34,492 nucleotides of DNA from Candidatus Woesearchaeota archaeon (GTDB lineage Archaea > Nanobdellota > Nanobdellia > SCGC-AAA011-G17 > ARS1403), in the NCBI GenBank assembly GCA_016181275.1, contig JACOZQ010000013.1:1-34492 (forward strand), in the 5' to 3' direction. A model generated the notes under the pieces. That model had not been told where the DNA came from, ran no database searches, and saw only the letters and a list, made by a program, of their open reading frames with translations. Positions 9,973 through 18,339 of this stretch are shown in pieces (the stretch's first letter is position 1; the number at the start of each line of letters is the position of its first letter). The translations under genes and the position numbers were made by a program.

Positions 9973-10062
9973 GATAAAAAAGCCTAAAACATGCTTTATA
10001 AAAGTTGCGGAGACTGGCAGTAGATCGCAAAGTAAATAAAAGCTTTCCTTCCTAAGATAATT

Positions 10063-10533
10063 ATGACATATTTAATTGAGATTGAAGTAGAATATGATTC
10101 TGGAAAAAGCCCAAGGAAGAGTATAGATTTGTATAATAAGCTTCAAGAAATAGGCATAAATCCCTCTAAATTGGAAGAAACCTATACGGCAAGTTATGTT
10201 CCAAGTACTAATAATGGTCCCAAGGATGGAATTAATCAGCAATATTCATGGGCGAGTGGAGGACAGATATTTGGTACTCAGCCAATAGTGCATAATACCC
10301 AGATAAAAGTAAAAAAGACTTCTTTTAATATTATTTTAAGGTTTGATGATAAAGAAAAGATGTGGAATATTGATCTTGTGGTTCATATTGATGATCCTAA
10401 TGCAGACATTAATGAGAAGAGATTAATTAAGAGGCATATTAATGGGATACATAAAATTCCAGACAGCAAAAATATCAAAGTTAATTGGCGGCTTAATGGA
10501 ATTCAACAAAATTCTGTTACTTCATCAAAATAA
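10063..10533 (+). CDS. Hypothetical protein
   Basis: 156-aa ORF, no recognisable domain; at the rpl18e end of the accessory island. Confidence 0.5.
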   Translation: MTYLIEIEVEYDSGKSPRKSIDLYNKLQEIGINPSKLEETYTASYVPSTNNGPKDGINQQYSWASGGQIFGTQPIVHNTQIKVKKTSFNIILRFDDKEKMWNIDLVVHIDDPNADINEKRLIKRHINGIHKIPDSKNIKVNWRLNGIQQNSVTSSK

Positions 10534-10549
10534 CAGAGCTCACGCTAAG

Positions 10550-11700
10550 TTAAGTTATTCCTCTTGGTGTAGATGAGTAAAGAACTGCCCCGAATAATTT
10601 AGCAGTAACTAATGGTTTCTTCAAATCAATATTAAAGATTAATGCTACGACTAAACTTACTAAAACCCAGAGATTATACAAGCAGACAGACCACATGAAA
10701 TAAAATAGTCTTACTGAATAATATTTTGATGTTGTTCTTGCCTTGAAATCTCCTTTAACTCTGTAAGAGGTTTCAATACCCCATCTTTTAGAATACCACC
10801 CAAAATACTTTTGTGTTAAATCCTCTGGGACTAAAATATTTGTTGCAAATACTCTTTTAGTTCTTGTTTATCATCCACAAACACAAGCTTAAACTCTGCT
10901 CTGTTATATTTTCTATAGCCCATATCGTAATCAATAATTTTAGATTGTATCTCTTCATATTCTTTCATAAATCTCTGTATTTTCACATTTCTAATAGCAG
11001 GCATGAGAAATTTAATTCTTAATTCTTTCAGAAGATTAATTATTTCAGAATTGAAAAATCCTCTGTCAAGATAAACATGCCTTATCTTAATTTTAGATTT
11101 GGCATAAGTTATCAGTTTTCTTACAACTTTTGCTTTTGTTGTAAATTTGTGCATTGGCAGAGCAAGTAAAGTAAATCTCTTTCCATTTTCAACAACATTT
11201 ATTGTTATATACCTAAAGCAGTGAGAAGTTCCGTCTTTTGGTTTTGTCTCACAGACCATGTAATCATTTTTATCTCCATAATACATCTGTTCTGTTATAT
11301 CTATTGCTAGATCAACTCTTTCTCTGAATGGTTTGTAATTTGTTGCTATTTTGATTAATCTATCAAAAGTTTTCATGAATAATTTTTCAACATATTCAGA
11401 ATCAAGCTTTTTGATGTGATGAATAACTGTGTTTGATGCAGGAGTGTTTTCTTTCAACAACTCAAAGGTTTTACTTCCATTGTTTGTAAAATCGTGATTC
11501 ATTGCAACATAAGTTAATAAATCAAGAAAATCATCTTCAGAATACTTAGAGTTATGGTGCATTTTAAGATTGATTAAATGATAAACTTTCTTTTTGAGCA
11601 GTTTTGTAATTCCCTTTATCTCTTTAGACTTCAGACTAGGGGAAGATTTATTAAATTCCTTTGTCTTACTTTTGTTTGTGGGGTTCATTCCGGACTCCAT
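10550..11700 (-). mobile_element. ISH3-like DDE transposase gene split by a frameshift near 10855
   Basis: ORF 10831-11700 holds DITEQMYYG (first D) and HVYLDRGFFNSEI (second D). The continuation is in another frame to 10550: VFATNILVPEDLTQKYFGWYSKRWGIETSYRVKGDFKART..., with the W-x-I-E-x-x-Y-R catalytic Glu motif. Confidence 0.85.
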
Positions 11701-11753
11701 AGCCAGAGGAGATGTTGCCTTGAAAACTACGTCTTCTCTGGTTTATCTTATTT

Positions 11754-11783
11754 AGTTAATATATATACTATAAGGTTAACTAA
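11754..11783. repeat. 8-bp inverted repeat TTAGTTAA...TTAACTAA (possible operator or IS end)
   Basis: Seen directly; lies between the transposase start and the promoter of the 11849 HTH gene. Confidence 0.4.
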
Positions 11784-11811
11784 TATATAAACATTATTGC
11801 AGTAGAGTATA

Positions 11812-11826
11812 GAAAAGCTTATATAT
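11812..11826 (+). promoter_or_regulatory. BRE/TATA promoter (GAAAAGCTTATATAT) for ORF 11849
   Basis: Archaeal BRE/TATA-like element roughly 25-30 nt upstream of the ATG. Confidence 0.65.
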
Positions 11827-11848
11827 CCTTAATAGATTTATTAACCAA

Positions 11849-12100
11849 ATGGGTAATATAATATCTCCTCTTCCAAAATGGATTATGAAACATTATTCTA
11901 AACTATGGTCTAAATTCAAGGATAAGCAGTTTACTCATCAACAGGCAGAAGATTTGCTTAAAATAACAAATACAAGCATTGTTCTCTCAAGGCTTAAAAA
12001 ATTCGGATGGTTGGATTTAACATTAGATCCTGAAGACTCAAGAAAAAGATTATATAAATTAAAAGATCCTGCTGAAGCTGTGAAGGAGATGGGGAAATGA
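11849..12100 (+). CDS. Small winged-helix/HTH protein (putative regulator of the R-M operon)
   Basis: TNTSIVLSRLKKFGWLDLTLDPEDSRKRLYKL resembles a wHTH recognition helix plus wing. Confidence 0.6.
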   Translation: MGNIISPLPKWIMKHYSKLWSKFKDKQFTHQQAEDLLKITNTSIVLSRLKKFGWLDLTLDPEDSRKRLYKLKDPAEAVKEMGK

Positions 12101-12147
12101 TAGAAAAATTAAATAAGTATACTATTATTTATAATTAAGAGGGTCAA

Positions 12148-13512
12148 ATGGAATTAGAAATGAAGGAGGAAACAAAAAAGCTTAATGATGTAATAAACTC
12201 TAATAATTTTAGAGATTTAGTTAAAGTTTTAGATAGATTGGGAAGGCTTAGTTCTAAATTTGATAAAAAACCATTGATTAAACTCCTAAATCACGAAAAT
12301 GATAAAATAAGGGCTTTATCTGTAAAAAATTTGGCAAAATTAGAAGATATAACTTTGCTTGAAAATTTTGTAAATCTTATTAATAAGGATCGTAGTTCTG
12401 ATGTTAGAAGAGAATCTGTCTCGGCAATAGGAAGAATGAGAAATCCAATAAATAAAGAAATTTTAATTAAATATTTAGATGATTCTGATCCTGAGGTCAT
12501 ATTACAAGCAGTAAGAGGGTTATTAGTTTTCAAAGATGATCAAAAAGTAAAAAACTCATTGACTAAATTATCTAACCATCCCAATGAAATGGTGCAAGAG
12601 GTTATAAAAAAAGAATTTTATGGAAATGGTACAAATGGTTTTGATCCCAATCATACTTTGTCTCCAGATTTTATGAAAAATGTTACAGTGCAAGGAGATG
12701 TTAGAGATATATTAAAGTTTACTCCAGATGAATCAGTTCATTTAACTTTTACTTCTCCTCCTTATTATAACGCAAGAGACTATTCTATTTATGCAAGCTA
12801 TAAAGAATATCTAGATTTTTTAGAAGAGGTTTTTCAAGAAGTTTATAGAGTTACAAAGGAAGGAAGATTTTTTGTTTTAAATACCTCCCCAATAATAATT
12901 CCTCGTGCAGGAAGGCAATATTCAAGTAAAAGGTATCCAATACCTTATGATACCCATTCAATATTAATAAAAATGGGCTGGGAATTTATTGATGATATTG
13001 TTTGGTTAAAACCTGAGGCCAGTGTTAAAAATAGAAATGCTGGATTTTTGCAACACAGGAAACCATTAGCATATAAACCTAACGCATGCACTGAATGTGT
13101 TATGGTGTACAGAAAGAAAACAGACAAATTAATAGATTGGAACATTAAACAATACGATAAAAATATTGTAGAAGAAAGTAAGATTAATGGGGATTTTGAA
13201 TCTTCTAACCTCTGGAAAATTGATCCTACATTTGATAAAACACATAGTGCAGTTTTTCCATTGGAGCTTTGCAACAAGGTTATTAAGTTTTATTCTTTCA
13301 AAGGAGATTTAGTCTTTGATCCATTTGCTGGTAGTGGAACATTAGGTAAAGCGGCAATAAATTTGGATAGACATTTCTTTTTAACTGAAAAAGAGAAAAA
13401 ATATATAGAAAGAATAAAGGAAAACGTTAGTCAATCAAAGATATTTTCTCAAAATAAATTTTTACCTAAATTTTTAAATGTTAATAATTTTAAGGAAGTA
13501 GTTAAAAAATGA
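12148..13512 (+). CDS. HEAT-repeat fused to a DNA methyltransferase (TSPPY class, probably N4-cytosine)
   Basis: N-terminal HEAT-like repeats (LIKLLNHENDKIRALSVKNLAKLED..., LIKYLDDSDPEVILQAVRGL); C-terminal MTase motifs TFTSPPYYNARDY and DLVFDPFAGSGTLGKAAI. Confidence 0.9.
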   Translation: MELEMKEETKKLNDVINSNNFRDLVKVLDRLGRLSSKFDKKPLIKLLNHENDKIRALSVKNLAKLEDITLLENFVNLINKDRSSDVRRESVSAIGRMRNPINKEILIKYLDDSDPEVILQAVRGLLVFKDDQKVKNSLTKLSNHPNEMVQEVIKKEFYGNGTNGFDPNHTLSPDFMKNVTVQGDVRDILKFTPDESVHLTFTSPPYYNARDYSIYASYKEYLDFLEEVFQEVYRVTKEGRFFVLNTSPIIIPRAGRQYSSKRYPIPYDTHSILIKMGWEFIDDIVWLKPEASVKNRNAGFLQHRKPLAYKPNACTECVMVYRKKTDKLIDWNIKQYDKNIVEESKINGDFESSNLWKIDPTFDKTHSAVFPLELCNKVIKFYSFKGDLVFDPFAGSGTLGKAAINLDRHFFLTEKEKKYIERIKENVSQSKIFSQNKFLPKFLNVNNFKEVVKK

Positions 13513-14429
13513 CAATTACATTAACAGAACAAGTTGCAAAAAAGATAATTCAAAAACTCATTCAAGGAGAAGATTATCGTATTGAAGTAGTTGCATTGAT
13601 AAATGCTCAGTTTCTACAGTATACTATAGATTTTTTCAAGAAAATTGTTGATGCTAAACTAAAAAATAAGGATATTACTGTTGATTGGTACAAAAAAGAA
13701 TTTCTTAATGAAAATCTTTCTGCAAATGAAATAGCAATTAACTCTGGATTAAATAAGAAAACAATCTCAAATATGTATAACTCTGCTACAAAGGAGATAG
13801 TTATTGAGGCTTCAAAGGAACATTATGAAGAACTTTATCAAGCTATACAAAGTCTTGTTGACGGAGAAAATGATTTAGATGTAACCTTGACACTCAAATT
13901 GAAAGGCGTAAGTGTTGATTTAAATGTTAGTGAAAGTTTAATTGTAATAAATACATTAGCTGTTAAAAGGGCGGCCTTAAGAGGTGGTTTGTGGAGTACT
14001 GCTGGAAAAAGAGTTGAAAAACCATTAATGTTAACTTTGTGTAAACTATATTCCGTACCAGAACAGCATTATAGTGTTAGAATAAAAGGATCTCCAATAA
14101 GCGAAGTAGATTTTGAAAGAGAAATCGATTTTTACCTCATTAATGGAAAACAGCAACATAAGTGTGAAGTTAAACTAATGGGCAAGGGAAATCCTGAAGG
14201 TGCTGATGCCGTTATTGCCAGAGACAGCAAGGTTTTTGTTGCTGATAAGTTATCTGATACCAACAAAAAACAGTTGAATAGTCTTAAAGTTGAATGGGTT
14301 GAAATGAGAGATCATGAAGGCTATAAGAGATTCAAGAAAATTTTAGAAAATTTGAAAATTCCTCATAAAGATATTGAGGGTAAGATTGATAAAAAACTAG
14401 AGGCCATTTTCAAAGAGATTTTTAGATGA
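13509..14429 (+). CDS. Probable type II restriction endonuclease, CfrBI-like
   Basis: Overlaps the MTase stop; RGGLWSTAGKRVEKPLMLTLCKLY and PD-(D/E)XK-like EIDFYLINGKQQHKCEVKLMGKG. Family recalled, not searched. Confidence 0.7.
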   Translation: MTITLTEQVAKKIIQKLIQGEDYRIEVVALINAQFLQYTIDFFKKIVDAKLKNKDITVDWYKKEFLNENLSANEIAINSGLNKKTISNMYNSATKEIVIEASKEHYEELYQAIQSLVDGENDLDVTLTLKLKGVSVDLNVSESLIVINTLAVKRAALRGGLWSTAGKRVEKPLMLTLCKLYSVPEQHYSVRIKGSPISEVDFEREIDFYLINGKQQHKCEVKLMGKGNPEGADAVIARDSKVFVADKLSDTNKKQLNSLKVEWVEMRDHEGYKRFKKILENLKIPHKDIEGKIDKKLEAIFKEIFR

Positions 14430-14524
14430 TTAAACCAGAGGTAGAAAAATATTAGATTACCAAAATTGCTAAAAAGGCAAAAATCAAGCGTAAAAAAGCT
14501 CATTTTTAATTCTAAAACCCTATA

Positions 14525-14540
14525 GAAAAGTTTATATATT
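14525..14540 (+). promoter_or_regulatory. BRE/TATA promoter (GAAAAGTTTATATATT) of the small-HTH/HEPN operon
   Basis: Archaeal TATA-like element ~25-30 nt before the ATG at 14562, consistent with a near-leaderless first gene. Confidence 0.7.
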
Positions 14541-14561
14541 ACCTACTTTTTAATTTTCTAT

Positions 14562-14774
14562 ATGGCAAAGAGAGAATTTGAAGATCAGGTCCTTAAAAGA
14601 CTGGACGCTATGATATCTTTGATGCTCGAACCTAAAGCAAAAGACTTAGCAATTAAAGAAAAGGTAGAAATATTATATAATATTGGGCTGGATTACAATC
14701 AGATTGCTGGAATACTCAATAAGACGCCCGGCAATATAGCAGTAATAATAAATTCCTTAAAAAAGAAAAAATGA
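14562..14774 (+). CDS. Small coiled-coil + HTH protein, tandem family member 1
   Basis: LKRLDAMISLM helix, then LYNIGLDYNQIAGILNKTPGNIAVIINSLKKKK (sigma-r4/HTH-like). Confidence 0.75.
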   Translation: MAKREFEDQVLKRLDAMISLMLEPKAKDLAIKEKVEILYNIGLDYNQIAGILNKTPGNIAVIINSLKKKK

Positions 14775-14989
14775 GCGAAACAGAAAAAGATATACTAAAG
14801 AGAATTGACTCCAAACTAGGAGCATTAATAGCTCTTGAGATGGTAGAGGATAAACCAAACACTAATAGAGAGAAAATAAAATTACTTTCAGATTTAGGTT
14901 TAAGCTACAATGAAATAGCATCAATACTTAATGTAAAACCCGGATATGTATCAAAGGAGAAAGCACTACTGAAAAAGAAAAATGGATAA
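14771..14989 (+). CDS. Small coiled-coil + HTH protein, tandem family member 2
   Basis: ATGA overlap with member 1; LKRIDSKLGALIAL ... LLSDLGLSYNEIASILNVKPGYVSKEKALLKKK. Confidence 0.75.
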   Translation: MSETEKDILKRIDSKLGALIALEMVEDKPNTNREKIKLLSDLGLSYNEIASILNVKPGYVSKEKALLKKKNG

Positions 14990-15179
14990 AAAACAATTTG
15001 AAACTATATGTAAGAAGTTAGATAAGATTTCTATAGCTATTGCGGTCCAAAGTATTGAAAATAAGGATGATAAAATTTATGCTTTAAAGAAAGCAGGCAT
15101 GACTTCCTCAGAAGTGGCTATGTTGGTTGGAATGACCGAAAGCGGGGTTCGAGATAATAAAGGATGGAAAAGAAAATGA
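14982..15179 (+). CDS. Small coiled-coil + HTH protein, tandem family member 3
   Basis: Overlaps member 2; CKKLDKISIAIAV ... LKKAGMTSSEVAMLVGMTESGVRDNKGWKRK. Confidence 0.75.
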   Translation: MDKKQFETICKKLDKISIAIAVQSIENKDDKIYALKKAGMTSSEVAMLVGMTESGVRDNKGWKRK

Positions 15180-15394
15180 CTGGAAAAATTGAAAAGAAAT
15201 TGGATATCTTAATAAAATTGGTGGCCTCTAATATGATCAAGGAAGATTCTACTCAAACAGAATCAATTCTCCGGCTAAATAAGCTAGGAATTAGAAACAA
15301 GGATATAGCAGAAATTCTGAATTCAACTGAGAATTATGTTAATCTGATTATATCTAAGAGTAAAAAGAAAGATGATAAAAAACAAAGAAAATAA
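15176..15394 (+). CDS. Small coiled-coil + HTH protein, tandem family member 4
   Basis: ATG at 15176 gives an ATGA overlap with member 3 (ORF track starts at 15164); IEKKLDILIKLVA ... LNKLGIRNKDIAEILNSTENYVNLIISKSKKK. Confidence 0.75.
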   Translation: MTGKIEKKLDILIKLVASNMIKEDSTQTESILRLNKLGIRNKDIAEILNSTENYVNLIISKSKKKDDKKQRK

Positions 15395-15602
15395 TAATAT
15401 AGGAAAAGCTTTAGAAGAAATGAACAAGAAATTAGATGCTCTCATAATTCTTCAGTGTGTTGAAAATTTATCCGGTAATGAGAGATTGAATATTTTAAAA
15501 CATTCAGTAGGTATTAAACCTACAGCAAGGATACTTGAAAAAGATAAAAGTTATTTTAAGAAAAAATTAAAAAGTGGTGTCAAAAATGCCGAAAAAGAAT
15601 AA
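15372..15602 (+). CDS. Small coiled-coil + HTH protein, tandem family member 5
   Basis: Overlaps member 4; MNKKLDALIILQCV ... ILKHSVGIKPTARILEKDKSYFKKKLK. Confidence 0.7.
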   Translation: MIKNKENNNIGKALEEMNKKLDALIILQCVENLSGNERLNILKHSVGIKPTARILEKDKSYFKKKLKSGVKNAEKE

Positions 15603-15762
15603 GGAATTAGAAGATAGGTTAAAAACTATTGAGTATTTATTGGCTGGTCTTTTACTAAAAAAAGAGCCAAATATCAAGCAGGTTGCTAAGATTATTGGTT
15701 GTTCTGATAAAGTTTTGACAAAATTATATCCTTCTAAAGAGATTAAGAAAAATGACAAGTAG
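15586..15762 (+). CDS. Small coiled-coil + HTH protein, tandem family member 6
   Basis: ATG at 15586 (ORF track begins at GTG 15574); LEDRLKTIEYLLAGLLL ... IKQVAKIIGCSDKVLTKLYPSKEIKK. Confidence 0.7.
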   Translation: MPKKNKELEDRLKTIEYLLAGLLLKKEPNIKQVAKIIGCSDKVLTKLYPSKEIKKNDK

Positions 15763-16507
15763 TGGTCTTTCCAAAGAAATAGTCAATGAATTTATTAAAA
15801 GAGGTCATTTTACTAGTGAGCAATCGGTAAAAAATCTTATTTCAAAAATAAAAACAGACGAGGGTTTAAGTTGTAGTCAAAATGCGGTTGCTCAAGTTGT
15901 TGCTAAAATTAAAGGATTTAGCGTCGCAAGAAGATTGAAGAAGGAAGATAAAGTTCCCCCTAATATTTCTGAAATTGTGGCAAAATATGCAAGAAATAAT
16001 AGAGGAAATAATTCTAAACCTAAATCTGCTCCAGATTTCAAAAGAAAAATAAGCAATTCCCAAGATCCGATGGAAAAAGAGGCTTATACAAATGCTTCCA
16101 TATATCCTTATGTTTTTTTGCTTGAGAATAAATTGCGTAATGTTATATTTAATAAATTCAAATCTAATAGCAATTGGTGGACTGACACAAAAATAGTGAA
16201 AAAAGATATTCAAGAATATGCAGAAAAGATTCAGAAGGCAGAGCAAAAATATAAGTGGGTGGATGCAAGAGGAGAACACCCAATTTATTATGTAAATCTA
16301 GAACATTTATTCAAGATAATTGAAAAAAACTGGAATGAATTTAAAAATATATTTAACGACTTGGGGCACTTAAGGACATGGATTGCTGAATGTATACCTG
16401 TTAGAAATTTGATTGCTCATAATATAAAGACAAAAAAACCTGAAAGAGATGATATTATTAAGAGTTCCCGAAAAATTTGTACATTGATAGAAAAAAATAA
16501 AAATTAA
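15752..16507 (+). CDS. HEPN-domain protein (Swt1-like HEPN type), putative ribonuclease effector
   Basis: C-terminal VRNLIAHN matches the HEPN R-X4-H motif; upstream ENKLRNVIFNKF and LGHLRTWIAECIPVRNLIAHN; overlaps member 6 of the tandem array. Confidence 0.75.
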   Translation: MTSSGLSKEIVNEFIKRGHFTSEQSVKNLISKIKTDEGLSCSQNAVAQVVAKIKGFSVARRLKKEDKVPPNISEIVAKYARNNRGNNSKPKSAPDFKRKISNSQDPMEKEAYTNASIYPYVFLLENKLRNVIFNKFKSNSNWWTDTKIVKKDIQEYAEKIQKAEQKYKWVDARGEHPIYYVNLEHLFKIIEKNWNEFKNIFNDLGHLRTWIAECIPVRNLIAHNIKTKKPERDDIIKSSRKICTLIEKNKN

Positions 16508-16541
16508 TAATCTCTCACAGCTTCTCAAGAACCATATAAAA

Positions 16542-18314
16542 TCAACAAAACAACTTTAATGCTTCATCAATCAATATTCTAGTTCTTTTTTCTATATCCT
16601 CAATAACCCATTCTTTTTTATTATGTAGAGGGTAGATTTTTCCATTTAGAAATAAATTATTTTTATAACCTATATTTTTACCTTTTTTGTCTTTTCTATC
16701 TCTTTTTTTATCAAATGAAAGGTTTGATAGATTAGAATTGTATGCGGTCATAGTAAGATTTCCTAATTTATGCACGAATTGTTCCTGTAATTTTTTAGCT
16801 TCTTCCTTATCTCCATTTGCGATCATATTTACCCATTCTTTTGGAAGTCTTTCTCCTTCTGGAAGTATATGTTCTATCGTAAATACATATTTTTCTTTTT
16901 CTCTCCTCCAGAGATCTATTTCACTTTCTTTTGTAAAATTTTCTTCCTCTATCTTACAAAGGATATATCTCGCTGCCTCGCTATTAATTTCGTAAATATT
17001 ACTTTCTAACTTTTCCCTAAAAATATCATCACTAGCATATCTCTCTGGATTTGTTAAGAAATTTCTTATTATTTCAAGACTAATATTTTTCTTATTTTTC
17101 TCACATTCTTCTACTAATCCTACAAATATGTTGTCCAAATTTCTTGTAGCAGGATAATCTGTTAAACTTCTTCTAACAAAATATTTGCTTAAAAAAGAAA
17201 TAGCTTCTTTTAACAATTCTTTATTATTTTTGAATTCAGTAAGCAAATAAAGAAGAAATATATAAGATGGTGCTCCGCTAATATGAAGTAAATCTATAAA
17301 CTCTTTACATAGTTCATCATTTTCTTCTGGATTAATAAATCTACCAAATGTATATGATTTACTTTTAAGATCGTTAAGCAATGAAAGAGCATCTTTTTTT
17401 ATTAATTGCTCATAAATGTTAATTAAATTTGATTTTGTTGCCTTCCCTTCTTTGATTTTTACTTTAATATTATCATTATGCTTAAATGCATTATAATAAT
17501 GCCTTAAAAATCTCTCTTGAATTTTTGGGTCTTCTGTTAAGTTATCAATAACTATTTTCCATTCTTCAAAAGCATCATCCATCGTTCTTGATTTGTTTTT
17601 TTCAAGATTTGAAAGTAAGCTATTTTTTATTAAATCTATAGCAGATAAAGGTACTCCTCTATTATTTATACTTTCAAATAGATTAAAAGCATCAGAATTG
17701 GTGTTTACTTCTATTTTTATTATATGAGAAGAATTAATTTTATCCAATAGTTTTCTAACTTCATTAAAGGGGTATGATTCCAACTTTGTTGAAAAGAAAG
17801 AATAAGCTTTGTATAATCTTCTATTCCCCAAGTTTTTTGGTTTCCCGTCTTTTACATCTAATATCCCAGATTCTTCTAAAATTTCTTTATAATCTTCAAA
17901 ATTATTATTTTGGTAAGAAAGTTCCAGTTTTGTTTCTTTAGGTTTTTTCTTTTGAACTAATCTGTATTTCAAATTTATTAATTCTGATTTGAATTCATCA
18001 TCATCTTTTTTCTCTATAGATAATCTTGCATGAATAGCTGCATACAATAAAGAAAGAGTGGTTAATCTTTGTTGCCCATCAATTATTTCTAATATTGGAC
18101 TGAGAACTGTTTCAGTAGTTTTATTAACACAGATTATTGATCCTAAAAAAGGCCCTTCTTCAGAACCATTTTCTCCCATGATATCATTAAACAGATCATC
18201 CCAATTTTCTTTTCTCCACGTGTATTCTCTTTGATATTTAGGAATAACATATTTTATAGCTAATTCTGGTGAGAATAACTCATGGATTGGGATATCTTTC
18301 GCAGATTGGATCAT
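16542..18314 (-). CDS. DUF262 + DUF1524 (HNH) protein, GmrSD-like type IV restriction
   Basis: YVIPKYQREYTWRKENWDDLFNDI, EIIDGQQRLTTLSLLYAAI, INNRGVPLSAIDLIKN (DUF262); FTIEHILPEGERLPKEW...HKLGNLTMTAYNSNLSNLSFDKKR (DUF1524). Confidence 0.92.
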   Translation of the reverse strand: MIQSAKDIPIHELFSPELAIKYVIPKYQREYTWRKENWDDLFNDIMGENGSEEGPFLGSIICVNKTTETVLSPILEIIDGQQRLTTLSLLYAAIHARLSIEKKDDDEFKSELINLKYRLVQKKKPKETKLELSYQNNNFEDYKEILEESGILDVKDGKPKNLGNRRLYKAYSFFSTKLESYPFNEVRKLLDKINSSHIIKIEVNTNSDAFNLFESINNRGVPLSAIDLIKNSLLSNLEKNKSRTMDDAFEEWKIVIDNLTEDPKIQERFLRHYYNAFKHNDNIKVKIKEGKATKSNLINIYEQLIKKDALSLLNDLKSKSYTFGRFINPEENDELCKEFIDLLHISGAPSYIFLLYLLTEFKNNKELLKEAISFLSKYFVRRSLTDYPATRNLDNIFVGLVEECEKNKKNISLEIIRNFLTNPERYASDDIFREKLESNIYEINSEAARYILCKIEEENFTKESEIDLWRREKEKYVFTIEHILPEGERLPKEWVNMIANGDKEEAKKLQEQFVHKLGNLTMTAYNSNLSNLSFDKKRDRKDKKGKNIGYKNNLFLNGKIYPLHNKKEWVIEDIEKRTRILIDEALKLFC

Positions 18315-18339
18315 TTTTTTATTAAAATAAATCTTCTAT

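Noticed and set aside
10004-10031. TTGCGGAGACTGGCAG near rpl18e resembles the start of the tRNA-Leu 3' end complement (TTGCGAGAGACAGGA), as for an att-site duplication.
   Set aside because: Match is only about 10 nt with a gap, and no integrase is present; too weak to call an attachment site.
10831-10870. Intron as the cause of the transposase frameshift.
   Set aside because: Only a single-base frame change; no inserted segment or BHB fold.
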